From Arthrinium phaeospermum (taxonomy: Eukaryota > Ascomycota > Sordariomycetes > Amphisphaeriales > Apiosporaceae), in assembly GCA_006503535.1 (NCBI GenBank), contig QYRS01000012.1:372001-436000 (forward strand): a DNA stretch of 64,000 bases, given 5' to 3'. Under the pieces are notes generated by a model. That model did no database searches. It had not been told where the DNA came from and worked only from the letters and a program-made list of their open reading frames with translations. Positions 20,550 to 32,800 of the stretch are shown in pieces (position 1 is the first letter of the stretch; every line of letters starts with the position of its first letter). A program made the translations under genes and the position numbers.

Positions 20550-22262
20550 GGTTGGGGAGTAGTATCGTCGAGCTCAGCAACAATGGGCGCATAGGTTGTT
20601 GGTGGTGGTTGCAGCTACCTTACGTATTGTATGGATGGATGATAGCTATGATGTAGGTAAAGGTGATCAATCAATAGTTGGTGGAGGCGGCTAGGGTAGT
20701 GAGTTCTTTAATCTGGGGTAGAAAGATAGACGAAGCTAGGTTACTGAAAAGAGATGTAGACACGACAAGTATTGGGAGTAGGTATGTAGGTATGTAGTAG
20801 AGGAGAAACCTTGCCACTTGTCAGGTCGAGTCGAGTCGAGTCGTCAGCCAGCTTCAGCAACAAGGTCAGGCAATCAGGCAACCATTGACGAGGGTAAGAC
20901 GAGCAAAGAAGATGATGGCGATGCAGGAGGGTCTCTGGAAATAGATTGTGTGTGATCCTTCGCCGCATTCGATCCCTCTTCGTCTTAAAGAAAGAAAAAA
21001 GCTCAGGGCCTTCAGGCTCAGGCTGCTATTGCTCAGGCGAGGTTAAAGCATCCATCAGCCACCACTTGAGACGAATGCACACCTGAATGCGGGACATTTG
21101 GGATGGGAGTCTCCAACGCGGTGGTACCCCATTGAGTCCATTGGAATGGGTTTATTACAGGTCATTGGTCGCTTAAGGTCAGCTTTCTCAGGGTTTCCGG
21201 CCTAGCAGTGCAAGGTGAGACCAACCTAATGTGCCTGTTATGCCGTAAGCGGCGCTGGCCAGGCATGGCCAGTCAAGCAGGCCAAGAGTTGTTTCGAGTT
21301 TCGTCCAGTACCTGGTCCAGGGTCGCAACTTGGAGGGTACATTACTGCTCGACCCAAGATGACCCCGACCCCACCTGATGTGACCGGGAGGGACCGTGTC
21401 CCCCAAAACTGCAGTTTTCTATGGCGACGGGACATCAACAAGACACCGGAACGAAACAGCCAGGCTTTCCCCGACAACTAACAATGGAAGATAATAGTAT
21501 AAAAATATAATCGGATTACTATACTATATACCTCGAGCGTTTATAGAACTAATTATTCTATTCGAGTACATTGGGTATTGGCAGTTAATCTGGCTATTCC
21601 GGTGTCTAGTTAATGTCACCTCTGGACTGCTCACTTGAGGTAATCAATGGACCAAATTGAAAATGACCTCAGTCTCCCCCATCGGCAGATTAAATCACCG
21701 ATCTCCGGCTGCAGCACCGCAGCTAGCGCAGTAATCCCCGGCTGGTACCCCCCAGCGCAGGACTCGTCTTTTACTCGTCGTGCCCGTAACAACAGTGAGG
21801 CCGAAATTGCTCGTGCTCGTCCGCGGAACAAACCCCACACTAAACTGCAGAGCTTTTTTTTTTCTCTCACTGGTCGCAGCAGGTTTCTTCTGTTCTACCC
21901 CTCCATTGCCCGAACTTTCTCGCAAAGCTCTCTTCCTCTCTCTTCTCACATGAGAGAGAGAGAGAGAGGACCACAACAAGGCTGTAACCACCCTTTTCTT
22001 GTAACACTCCCGAGATACCCAATAGACTGACACACCTCTTCATTGAGCGTTTGTTGGTACTGATCTTCAGAGGCTGAATTCACTTCGGCCTAGAACCTCT
22101 TTCACCACGTCTTCCCTTCGGTCGACCACTCCCTTCTCTTCTCTCCCCAGCCTCCTTCGGCCATTCGCAGCTAGTTCTGTTTTCTCCCACAACGTGCCCA
22201 GCTGCACCGTTACTGCCATCCACATATCACATCGCACCTACGCGAAAAGATCCAAGCCCAAA
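20550..22262. other. 1.7-kb divergent intergenic region between the PPPDE gene and OLA1
   Basis: No gene found. It contains an AT-rich patch (about 21480-21600), a (GA)n microsatellite at 21952-21968 preceded by a CT-rich stretch that could pair with it, and a pyrimidine-rich leader (about 22090-22200) just before the OLA1 start, as is common at strongly expressed fungal genes. Confidence 0.5.
21952..21969. repeat. (GA)n microsatellite upstream of OLA1
   Basis: Eight to nine GA units, preceded at 21928-21947 by a CT-rich stretch that is nearly complementary, giving a possible hairpin or triplex-prone tract about 300 bp before the OLA1 ATG. Confidence 0.85.
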
Positions 22263-23660
22263 ATGCCTCCCAAGAAGCAGGTCGTCGAGGAGAAGCTCCT
22301 GTTGGGCCGCCCCGGCAACAACCTGAAGAGTGGTATCGTTGGTCTGGCCAACGTCGGTAAATCGACGCTGTTCCAAGCCATCACCAAGTGCCACCTCGGC
22401 AACCCTGCCAACTTCCCTTACGCTACCATCGAGCCCGAAGAGGCCCGTGTCATCGTCCCCGACGAGCGATACGACTGGCTCTGCGAGAAGTACAACCCCA
22501 AGTCGCGCGTGCCCGCCAACTTGACTGTTTACGATATCGCCGGTCTGACCAAGGGCGCCTCCACCGGTGCCGGTCTTGGTAACGCCTTCTTGTCCCACAT
22601 TCGCGCCGTCGATGCCATCTTCCAGGTTGTGCGTTGCTTCGACGATGCCGAGATTATCCACGTCGAGGGTGACGTCAACCCTTGCAGAGATCTCGACATT
22701 ATTGCCGAAGAGCTGCGGTTGAAGGATATCGAGTTCGTCGAGAAGGCTCTCGAGAACCAGAAGAAGAAGACCCGTGTGGGCGGTCAGAGTCTTGAAGTCA
22801 AGAAGGCCAAGGAAGAGGAGGCTACTATTGTCAAGATTCTCGACATGCTCAAGGACGGCAAGGATGTCCGAAAGGGCAACTGGGCTCCCAAGGAGGTAAG
22901 ACTGATCCTTTTCTTTTGAACCACCACCCTCTCTACATGATGACAAAGGGCCATAGTGCCTGATCTAATCCCAGCTCTTCGACGTGGCCTCACTTTATAA
23001 ACGCAGAGGCCATTCTGAGATAAGAAACCCACTCTGATCGCAACCACTACCACTCATTATTTTGCCCGATGATTATCATGGACACCAGCTAATCAAGCAT
23101 CATAATAGATCGAGGTCATCAACCCTCTCTTCTTGCTGTCTGCCAAGCCTGTCGTGTACTTGGTCAACTTGTCTGAGAAGGATTACATCCGCAAGAAGAA
23201 CAAGCACTTGGCCAAGATTGCCGAGTGGATGAAGGAGCACGCTGCCGGCGATCCCATTCTGCCCGTGTCGGTGTGCTTCGAGGAGCGCCTCACTCAATTC
23301 GAGACCGAGGCCGAGGCTGCTGAGGAATGCAAGAAGGTCGGCGTTGAGTCGGCGATTCCCAAGATCGTCCTCCAGATGCGCAAGGTTCTCAACCTGGGCA
23401 GCTTCTTCACAACTGGTACCGATGAGGTCCGTCAATGGACGATCCGCAACGGAACCAAGGCACCTCAAGCCGCTGGTGTGATCCACGGCGATTTCGAGAA
23501 GACCTTCATCCAGGCTATCGTGTACAACTTCGCCCTGCTGAAGGAGCTTGGTGACGAATCCGAGGTCAAGGCCAAGGGCAAGATTATGACCAAGGGTAAG
23601 GATTACGTGGTTGAAGATGGTGATATCTTGCTCATCAAGGCCGGTGCTGCCAAGGGTTAA
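22263..23660 (+). CDS. OLA1: Obg-like ATPase OLA1 (YchF family)
   Basis: Two exons, 22263-22895 and 23109-23660 (intron 22896-23108, phase 0), 394 aa, the usual length. OLA1/YchF is a P-loop protein of the TRAFAC class that prefers ATP to GTP and acts on translation and stress responses in the cytosol. Seen here: the P loop GLANVGKST (27-35), the switch II DIAGL (91-95), and NLSE (231-234) in place of NKxD, the substitution that explains ATP preference. The central helical hairpin (about 130-205) contains the KK-rich segment, and the C-terminal TGS domain (about 305-388) ends with KGKDYVVEDGDILLIK. Kozak context CCCAAAATGCC. Upstream frame has only non-ATG starts. Strong codon bias towards C-ending codons suggests high expression. 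Confidence 0.97.
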
Positions 23661-24012
23661 ATTTGCTAGAATCATGCAAAATGAAGAATAAAAATCATGA
23701 GATCACGACTACTCTCCACCTACTTGAAGTTCGATAATCATCATGATTGGTTCCTGTGACGATTGGTCTCTATTCGCATCGACTAAGAGTCGTCTGTGCA
23801 GTGGCAGTCATGCCGAATATAGCTGAAGCTGAGAAGGGACCTGCGAAGATGATTGCGCTGAATTAGGGGCATTTTCTGCGGGTAGGAGACATCACTTATT
23901 AGCGCTGGTTCGACGAGGCTACTGGCCAAAACTTTTGTAATCATTCACAAGCAACAGCCCGTGGATGCTCGGTATCTGTGTGGGATTATCTTCAAGGTCG
24001 TCAGGGATCGAC
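23661..24012. other. Convergent 3' flanks
   Basis: About 350 bp between the OLA1 stop and the stop of the alpha/beta hydrolase gene on the other strand. Likely only 3' UTRs; an AATAAA-like element (GAATAAAAAT) follows the OLA1 stop by about 30 nt. Confidence 0.5.
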
Positions 24013-24813
24013 TCAGGGGTTTCCGCCCACCAGGGCATCGACAGCCTCTTGGATGACGTCCGCCGTCTCTTCCGGCTGGCTGAGCATGGGAGAGTGGCCA
24101 CTGTCCATCAGCCTTCGAACGACCGGTTTCTGCGCTACTCTCTCCGCATTCATCATATCAACAGTCCTCGCCTGGAATGCCGAGGGTATACAGCGGTCCT
24201 GCGTCGTCACGACAAACCACACCGGCACTTCGTCGTCCTTCCATCCGGCGTAGACCCCCTCTGCCGAGGTCCGGGTCGCCGATGATTGGCGCAGGAGCCG
24301 GCTGTGCCACAGCTCGGCGTCCTCGGGCGCCAGGTCGTGGTAGAAGGCGTCCAGCGGGTCCTTGACCAGGATATCCCAGCCGTCGGGCCCAGGGCGCGCA
24401 ACGGGGGTCATGCCGCCGAAGGCGCGGATGAAGTCCAGGGCGGAGGTGTGGCTCGGGATGGCAAAGGCGGCGAGCATGATTATGCCGATGACTCTTCCTT
24501 TGCCTTGGTCTTTGGGGGGTGTTGTCGTGGAGGTGAACCCCTTGACCGCGCTGCAGCCTACGATGCCGGCAAAGGAGTGGTTGATCAGGACCACGTTGCG
24601 GCCTGCCTCGACTTCGTCGGTGATCAGGGCCCGCACCTGGGCTACGCTGGGCGCGATGGACGGTATCGGCTCGGCCGTTCCGCAGAAGCAAAGTTGCGGC
24701 GTCAGGCAGCGCGTATAGCCTTTTGCCTCCAGCAGGGGCACTACCCGTTCCCATACCTGGCCTGTGTGCATAGATCCGTGGAGGAAGAGAAGAGTCGGCT
24801 TATTGCTGGACAT
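24013..24813 (-). CDS. Alpha/beta hydrolase (esterase-like, AB hydrolase 6 type)
   Basis: Single exon, 266 aa from the ATG at 24813. It starts KPTLLFLHGSMHTGQVWERV, with the HGS oxyanion-hole motif, followed by S80 in NHSFAGIVG as nucleophile, D206 in TTQDRCIP and H240 in SGHSPMLSQPEE: a complete catalytic triad with the order and spacing of the family. The nucleophile elbow is NHSFAG instead of the usual GHSxGG, as in plant methylesterase-like proteins. Substrate is unknown. An in-frame ATG at 24870 would add 19 residues; the inner ATG (context ACACAATGT) sits right before the fold and fits better. No signal peptide, so probably cytosolic. Confidence 0.9.
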   Translation of the reverse strand: MSSNKPTLLFLHGSMHTGQVWERVVPLLEAKGYTRCLTPQLCFCGTAEPIPSIAPSVAQVRALITDEVEAGRNVVLINHSFAGIVGCSAVKGFTSTTTPPKDQGKGRVIGIIMLAAFAIPSHTSALDFIRAFGGMTPVARPGPDGWDILVKDPLDAFYHDLAPEDAELWHSRLLRQSSATRTSAEGVYAGWKDDEVPVWFVVTTQDRCIPSAFQARTVDMMNAERVAQKPVVRRLMDSGHSPMLSQPEETADVIQEAVDALVGGNP

Positions 24814-25935
24814 TGTGTTTTCGCTGGGGTGCGAGGCACGTTCAATGCTGGTACGGACGGTACAAGGCATGCTTAGGATAGTACTTCTTGGATTGGAGAG
24901 ATGAGATTACATCTACAATTAGTTTTCCTCTACAGATCTCGGGATTTGGAGCGGCACAGTTGTACAGTTGCATTGAAGCGAGGTGCGGGGAGACACATAG
25001 CCAGGTCTTGGCAATGTAACAATTGACTGGGTGGATTCGGGATCTGGGTTGTATCTCTTGGGCCAATATAAATATCCGTATACTTGTCGGAGAGTTATAG
25101 GGGGCGCTCACTGTCCGAAGACATTCACGCTTGCAACGTCCGCTGTCGCCCTTATGTTCATTCTTTTTACTGAACAATATTCTAATTTCCACTACTAGAT
25201 GATAGCTGAGGGCCTGATACCGCCCTTTATGATCATAAGAGTCTATGTCAAGGGATTATTTTCGATAGCATAGCATAGTGTAGTCGTTCAGGGGAAGGGA
25301 CCCGTGTTGGTCGGGGGCGGAGGGTAGAGCTCGAGGCGCCACCCCTCCGAGGGTTCTGATGTTCAGAGATTTCGCCAACAGAATAAGCTGCAATGTCATT
25401 TTTTGGAATAATATTATCAAAATAGAAGCACGTTGCTCGAAGAGTTAGAGGTCGGAGCGTTCCCCCTTATGTCCTGTTTGACAACCACACACTTGTAATG
25501 ACCTCAACTGAGATTGCCCTGCTATTGGGAGGTATCATGCCCTTTGGAATATCTTGACGATAATGTGTTATGTTCCTCATGATTATATTCAATTGCAATA
25601 TAACAAGTTCAATTCGTTACCTTCATTCGTATGAAATAGTGCATCTGTCGAGAGAGTTGGCGGTTGTAGGAGTGACGGCTAGCTTGCGTCCCGGGTTACG
25701 TAAGACAATTGATCTGCGGCAAAAGCACCTACGACAGTTAATTAAGTGGACCCCTGTGCAGTGAACAGCTGTACCTAGCTTCAACCACGACAGACGACAG
25801 CTGCGGTCCGCCATCAATCCCTCCTACCATCTCTCAAGCCTGGAGGCTCTCGCAACTCGTACTTCCTCCCGAGAGTCATGCCATAGACGACGACATTGAC
25901 GAAATCCGCGTTCAATACACACACACTCGACCACC
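24814..25935. other. Divergent intergenic region
   Basis: About 1.1 kb between the hydrolase and TVP23 start codons, holding both promoters. It is rather AT-rich in the middle (about 25200-25640). No supportable gene or repeat. Confidence 0.45.
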
Positions 25936-26715
25936 ATGGAACAACAACCACAACAGAATGCGCCGGGCTCTCTGAGCTGGCGCCTCAGCTCGCATCCCAT
26001 CACCCTCCTTTGCTTTCTCGCCTTTCGCACCTGTAAGTGTCGCGCAGGCCGTCGCATTTTCCCGCCATCGGCGTCGTCGCTTGGGGCCAGCTAGCTAATT
26101 GACTCGGCCATGTGCTCCTTTCTAGCCTCCCTCCTTACCTACCTCTTCGGCATGCTCTTCACCGAGAACCTGGTCATGATCTTCATCATCACCATCCTGC
26201 TGCTGGCGGCCGACTTCTACTACCTCAAGAACATTGCGGGCCGCCGGCTCGTCGGCCTGCGCTGGTGGAACGAGGTCGACCCCCAGTCGGGCGACAGCCA
26301 CTGGGTCTTCGAGAGCAGCGACCCGGCCACCAAGACCATCAACGCTACCGACAGCCGCTTCTTCTGGCTCGCCATGTACGCCCAGCCCGTCCTCTGGATC
26401 GCCCTCGCCATCCTCGCCCTCGTGCGCCTCAAGTTTATCTGGCTGCCCCTTGTCGGTACGTAGTAATGCCCCATTCCAATGCCGTTCGGGTAGCTACTGC
26501 CTAGCTGTGTGGGAAGACGAAACAAGCAAGACAGGAGACTAATTCCATACGCAATTATAGCAATCGCCCTCGTTCTCACCGTCACCAACACCTTGGCGTT
26601 CTCGCGCTGCGATAAGTTCAGCCAAGCTTCCAACATGGCCGGAAGCGCGTTGTACGGCGGATCCCTGGCAGGCAGCATCGCGAGCAACATGGCCGGTCGT
26701 CTGTTCGGGCGGTAA
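25936..26715 (+). CDS. TVP23: Golgi membrane protein TVP23
   Basis: Three exons, 25936-26032, 26126-26455 and 26561-26715, encode 193 aa; junctions are phase 1 and restore family sequence ([12 protein letters not shown] and [13 protein letters not shown]). Four hydrophobic helices: [52 protein letters not shown]-like segment at about 125-150, and [15 protein letters not shown]. The conserved core [14 protein letters not shown] and WVFESSD is the TVP23 signature, and [11 protein letters not shown] follows the last helix. TVP23 is a late-Golgi/tubulovesicular protein important in retrograde traffic with YIP family partners. The short glutamine-rich N-terminus MEQQPQQN is typical for fungi. The in-frame ATG at 26110 lies in the first intron and is not used. 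Confidence 0.95.
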
Positions 26716-28188
26716 TGATACACCGAATGATCCATCGATCCAAGGCTTTGTTGTGGCATCAAAGGACGACGCACGCAGCGCAAGATACGCAAGACGGTTG
26801 GCAGTATGTGTTGCTACGGGGAAAGCAGTAAAGGCCAGCCAACGGATACCAACAAAAGAAGAAAGTGGCGCATTAGGGCTATATTTCATGTACGCGATAT
26901 CAACACCATTGGGTTCTGCCCCCTTAGATTCTAGCGGGCCGGAGTTAGGGGGGTTTTGTGTACAATATGCGTGGAGCGAGCACATGCTTGCGAGACGGCT
27001 CGGGTCTGCCTTGAATGTTAGCAAAGTTTCAATATCCGGAACTGATTTTCTCATCGAGCGTAACCATTTTTAATGTTGCTGGAAGAAATTCCCATCGCAC
27101 GTTAGCCCCTGTTCTGGGTCTGTTTGCCCTTCGCGAGGAATGAATATGTGACATGGACAGGCTGAAATTTGATATCTGTGAGTAAGTCTGGAGTTATGCT
27201 CCTCGTATGATGCTCTCGTCTTCCCCGATTGACAGTATTGTCCCCCAAGACCTAATGATCGATTTCATCTTTTGGCGAATTTATGAGGAATGCAGCATCA
27301 GGAACAACAACTAGGACGAACAGGTCCTGTCCCTATCGATTCTCCTATCGGCTATGGACGTGACTGAGAACCTGGCCCCCCGAGAAACAGCAAGTATGAA
27401 AGGCAAACCGGAAGAAGCGGAATCTAACTTCTGAGTGACTGAACAGGTCGCTCGCTACGTCCTTTCTCGCCTATCAAGTATCAGTCACGGTTTGCCAGGT
27501 TCTTAGCACGCTTGCTTCGGGGGAAGAACTGATGAAATCAAATATCTCCTTGCTTACCTAGTTTCCGTGCGCTTTCTTGACAGTGACCATCTTATGTCGT
27601 AACACTCTCCCCCTTTATAGGCGACTAACATGTTCGCCCTCCCTTTCTGTAACTGTACTCGTGGTCAGTAAATGGACAGGCTGTATCCCCTTTCTTCTCC
27701 ATTTCCCCAGAACATGTCCTTATAGAAGAGTATGTAAGTACGCCATCATGGACAGGCATTGGAAGATGTTAAGTCATTGAAATTGAGACTTGCATGTAAT
27801 TCCACACAAGGCCATGGTCGGATACGTCTAACAAAAAATAAACTTTATTCCCCCCTATGGTTGTGCTTAACCTTGGCTAACTTACTAAAGCTACTTCGCT
27901 GGAATAACTCAGATATACAGCAGTATCATCATGACTGGTACGATCGCAGGAAATACTTGAGTCGGTTGGCTGGCTAATGGCGGACACATTAACACGTCGT
28001 CTAAAAGCAATGTATATCACCAGCATAAAAGCCGTGTATGTCAACCAGACAAGAAGAGATATCATATCATAGACAAGAAGAAACAAAAACGCTGAATACA
28101 TTCCATTTACCATCCGCTACCATGACCTTCTACCCCCTTTCGAGATCATGGCCCCTGTCATATTCGTCGCACCCAAAACGACCGACGA
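26716..28188. other. Convergent intergenic region
   Basis: About 1.47 kb between the TVP23 stop and the stop of the sensor-like gene. No gene seen. The decamer ATGGACAGGC occurs three times (27153, 27672, 27748), two of them as ATGGACAGGCTG. Confidence 0.45.
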
Positions 28189-29891
28189 TCACTTCGGCCG
28201 GCCATGCCGCCCCGCGTCCTCAATGGCCGCATCAAGCTGCCTTTCCTCATCCTCGAGGCGTCGGATCTCGTCCTCCGTCATGCCCTCCTCAATCAGATGC
28301 GCATAGCGGCTCGGAGACCGCACCTCGGATCCTGGCCGACTGGTCTGATAGCTCGTTCTACCCACTGTGCCGCCTCCCACACTTCCGTTGCGTTCCCTCT
28401 CGGCGTTCGCTCCACTACTTGCCCCGCCAGTGACAGCCACACCGATCGCGCTGTCTGCAGCGTATGATTGTGGCCTGCGAGTGGCAGTCCCTTGGTCGCC
28501 GTTGCCATTGCCGCTGTTGTACAGAGAGTAGTCGTTTTGGGGTAAACTGTCACTGCTCTGCTGCGGGTGGGTCCCGATACCAGCTGCCGTCCCCCTTTCT
28601 TCCTGATAGGGTGGCGTGCTCGAGTAGGTGGTCGAGTCATTCCCATGACCAACAGCTCCGCGATCGTGCAGGCGACCGCTGTCGTCCGCAAAGGCTGACT
28701 GCGGACTGCCGTGGTTGACACCGGACATATCCTTTTCGCGCATCATCATGGCGGCAGCACCGCTGTCCGAAGCATAACCCACGTCGCCGTGAATATGGCG
28801 GCGCTGCTGTTTCCCACCAGCGCGTCGACGGAAGCACAGGAAGTAGGCAAGGACGATGATGAGCAGGACTCCAATCACGGCCCCGATGACGATGCCTGCT
28901 ATTGCACCTGAGGACAAGCCTTCACTTCCTTTTCCTCCGGACGACTGACCTTCAGCGGTATTATTGTCACCACTGGCTGTTGTGGGCGACACCGAGTCTG
29001 AGGCAGAGGTTTTAGACTGCGCGGTCGGGGTGACACCGTCGATTTTGATGATCAGTGAGTTTGGATCGGGGCCTTCTTCCCGATACGGATTCTCCGCGCC
29101 GTACATTTTCTGCAATTGTGTAGCTGATTTGTCCAGCGGTCCAGCCCCATCAGGATTCGGGACCTTTTCGCTTAACCCGAAGAGTGTAGAGAAGCTCCGG
29201 CCTTTATCCCCACCCTCGTCAATCCAGTCCACAGATACGAACATCAGCTTTTCATAGAGGTTCAGCCTTTGATAGATGGTCGAATCCATGGTTATAGACC
29301 CGCTTTCAACCCCATTTGTAGGGTCAACACCGTTATTAACTGGTCGTAGGTGGTCAGCAAAATTCAGTTATAAAATCCGCCAGAACTTGGTTAGTCGTGT
29401 GTTTAAAGAACATGGTACTTAGAAGTCATACATGGCAATCCTGTTGATTGTGCAGGTTGAGGGGAGTTCTTTGCAGAAGACCTTTCAAAAAACAAACCCC
29501 CTGAAATCGGTTTGACATCCACACTTGCGCCGTTCGTTGAGTCTGCTAGTTCTGTTGGCAGCGCAAAGTTCATCCGCTCTTTGGTCTCTGTTGGAGTGGC
29601 AGTAGCGACTGGCGTTTCGCTGCCGCTTTCGACCACTACCAACGAAGCTTTGGTTATATTAAGTCGTCCGGAAACTACCCAGCCCACCTGAATCGGCGGT
29701 TGCTGCGGGACGACGAAAACATGTGTCTGGAGAGCTTGATTGTAGTAAAAGTTGACGCGGGGATTTTTCGTCGGCGTTGTAGCTGTAGGAGATTGGTTCT
29801 CTGATGAATACAAGGTGTTTGTCGTCGTGGTCGACGCCGTGGTTCCACCTAGCCAGGCGATGAGCCCGAATATTGAGGCATCGAGTCGCAT
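28189..29891 (-). CDS. Single-pass membrane protein, sensor-like, function unknown
   Basis: Two exons, 29891-29432 and 29339-28189 (intron 29340-29431, GTATGA...GACCAG), 536 aa. A signal peptide (about 1-20, IFGLIAWLGGTTAS) is followed by an outside part of about 280 residues, Thr/Ser-rich at both ends. A single helix at about 299-322 (AGIVIGAVIGVLLIIVLAYF) is flanked by Ser/Gly on the outside and RRRAGGKQQRRH inside, so type I topology. The cytosolic tail of about 210 residues is low complexity, ending in a conserved-looking helix HLIEEGMTEDEIRRLEDEER. The Ser/Thr-rich stem, Gly-rich helix and long tail resemble fungal Wsc/Mid2-type cell-wall sensors in layout, but no WSC cysteine domain is present. 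I do not recognise a named family. Confidence 0.83.
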
Positions 29892-32800
29892 ATTCGGCGT
29901 GTATTGATGCCCCAGTGCTCTCTTGTTTAAATGCCAGCCAAGCTTGTCGATAGCGACGCAATGTCAAAGTTCGTATGGATTTCCCTTCTCTATGCCACGA
30001 GATTCATGACCGCCCGTGTTCTGTTCAAGGTATGCAGTTCTGGTACACCGAAGGACCACCACCCTCGAGACACTCGTTGGAATCTGGGTCGTGTAAGCGA
30101 AAAACGGCAAACCGAGCAACGAACCAGCTCGCGAGAAGCACGGCGGCGAACGATCAAGACGACGCCAAGGGAGAGTTGGCAAGAAATTACGAACGAGATA
30201 GCAATCAGGCAAGCAGAAGAAGCGAAAACAGTAGACGGGAATGTGTGAAGGAGAGAAGCAGTACACAAAACGTAATGGAGGAGTGGAAAGGGATCGGGAG
30301 ACGAAAAAAGACGAGCGGGATGCAGGCGGCAGGGGATCCAGAACTGCGGCGTCTTGCACTAGTGCCGAATCGTTGGGTATGTGTGTATGGGTGGTGTCAG
30401 CTTGACAATCTCTCTCAGCCGTATAACTAAGAAATTGGCGAGCAGCCGTGAGGTGCCATGCCTGTGGGAGAGGCGCCAAGGAAAGGAAGTGCCGCAGTCG
30501 CTTTTCCAATCAATAATAAGCACTGCGGAAGTACTCAAACTGCAAGGTTAGATGCAGGGAGCGTATCTGTGGGTGAGGAGTGGCCATGGGGTCGGGTTGG
30601 GGGATGCAGCAGCAGCAAGCCAACGGGGATTGGCCGTGATTGATTGGCTGGTGGCTTGTTTGTCCAACTCCTCTGGATGATGAGTCTGTTCTTGTGTTCT
30701 GGTGTCACCAAACCAACCGCATGTTGCTTGCTGCGCCTCCTGTCTCCCCCTCCCCCCTCTCTCACGCCGAGTGTTGATCGTCACAAAACAAATAATTCGC
30801 TGTCCACTCCGGTCTCGTCGTACGCCGCCTTCCTTTTGTCACACGCTGCCTGCCACCCGCTGAGACCCAGCGTCAAGATCGTGAGACTCGCTTGTCTTGA
30901 GATCACGCGTTCGTACAAGCCACTCTTGTCTTCTCCTTTCATAATTCTTCAGACGCTGGCATTCGATAGGTACCTTCTCATCATTGGGTTATGTCGACTA
31001 TCTTGGGACGACCGACTTACACGCGGGCCCCGTATCTTTTTTTTCATCCCTACTCCTTGCAGTTGGATCTTTTTGTTTGTTTCTGCTGAGAGAACCCCAC
31101 TCGACCCTTGGGAGTGGATAGGCGGGCTGCCAGCTAGTCGGGATTTTTCTTAGCAAAAGCAAAAATAAATACTTTATACAGTAAGACCTAGCCCAGCAGG
31201 CGGATCGACACCGAGACAGTAAGTACTTAATGTAGCTGACTTGGTTATACTGACAATCCGGTCCTGAGTAAGGCCCGAAAAGCGAGATATGCACAATGTG
31301 TTTTGGAGTAGGTCAAATCCAGTGTGTGCCCAATTGAGTTTGTGTCATCGTGCTTGCCTGCATGTGGGTGGCATGCTCGGAGTCATGAAGCGACCCGAGC
31401 CTTGCATATCATATCGGCCTCTACCACCTTTCCTTACTTTTCTTACTCAGAGCCACACCCTGCCTCGCTAGCGCGTACGGCTGAGCCGCTACTTTAATAA
31501 AGACGCAGCAGCCCTGCCACCCGGATCCTCTCAAGTCTCTCACTTGTGGTTGTTCTGTCATGAATGGGCTGCAGACGCCAGAGGAGCGATGAAGATTGAT
31601 ACTCAGGCCAGGCAGGCAGGTAGCCTTCTCGATATCGCACAACATGCTCATCGCCCCGAACGATCCGCCTACAGTTGCCCGTCTCAAACACCGACCGAGG
31701 GGGGGTAGGCAATCAATCAAGGCATCGTACTGGACCTCCCTCGACTGAACAGCCCAAGCATCTCACATAAGACCTAAGTCGGGGGGTCCATCCGGGCGAG
31801 GGTGTTGGGTCGTTGTCCGTCTTGATCGAGTGGACCCAAGTTTCCATTTCTGGCGACCCCCTTCTTCTAAATCTTACCCCTCCATTGCCCGCAGCCGAAC
31901 GACAAGTGCCTTGTTTAATTTTAGAAACAGCCCTAGGCTGGAGCATTCCTCAAGGCCCAAGGTGAATGAACACCGCCAAGCTATATCTTACATACCTGGT
32001 CGATATATAAATTTGCTGAAGAAGGCTTCGTCACCCACTTTCTCATCTCGTAGGCCGAGTCAAGAAGCCGAGGGTGACCTGTTTCCACTGAGTAAGTAAC
32101 TATTTGTTCAAATGGCCATCCCATACCCCTGCCTTGCTGCGCCGTGATCGTGCTCAATACTATCGATGTGGTTGAAAACCAACACCCAAAACGGCCCGAT
32201 GGAAAAAAAACCTCCTAGTACCAGCAAGCCAGCTCCGCCGAGGAGCACTTTGGATCTTCCGCAGATCTCACATTTTTGGGCCCCCATGCATCACCAATAA
32301 CCAATACGCTTGTGATTGGTCGATGTTACGTACGGCAATCCTAAATGAATAAAATGATACAGCCAAGCCACATCGCCGGTGCAGTCAGCAGTGCTCTCAT
32401 CCTGGGACGAACTGCACGATTCTTATCTCCGATTTGCTGGCGGATTTCCTTTTCTCGATATGTCTAGTTGAATTTCCATGATCATCACTCATTGCTGCTA
32501 TTCAAGGATATAATGATCGATCCCTCTAGTGTGGGAAGACAAAACCCGTGCCTCGATTCTACTGCCCCCTCTTACCATCCTCCCCCCTTTAATGGGCCGA
32601 TCGCCTGCACTCATCGTGCAAGTATACGCTGCTACATAGGAGCAGCGAATGCATGTTTCCTCGGATGTTATTTACAGCCTGAACACTCTCCATCTACCGC
32701 CCGTGATGTCAGACCATGCGGGGAAGAACAGCTTTACTGGCCAACTGTCAACGTTAGCTCAAGCCGCTCCTAATGCGTCCTGCACATGTATGTGCGTACT

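Noticed and set aside
24814..24870. 19-residue N-terminal extension of the alpha/beta hydrolase
   Set aside because: The inner ATG has the better context and lies right before the conserved fold; the extension shows no targeting character. Not fully excluded.
30644..31153. 169-aa plus frame in the 4-kb gap
   Set aside because: It starts in noncoding-like sequence, has no domain and its Leu/Ser/Pro content follows from pyrimidine-rich DNA.
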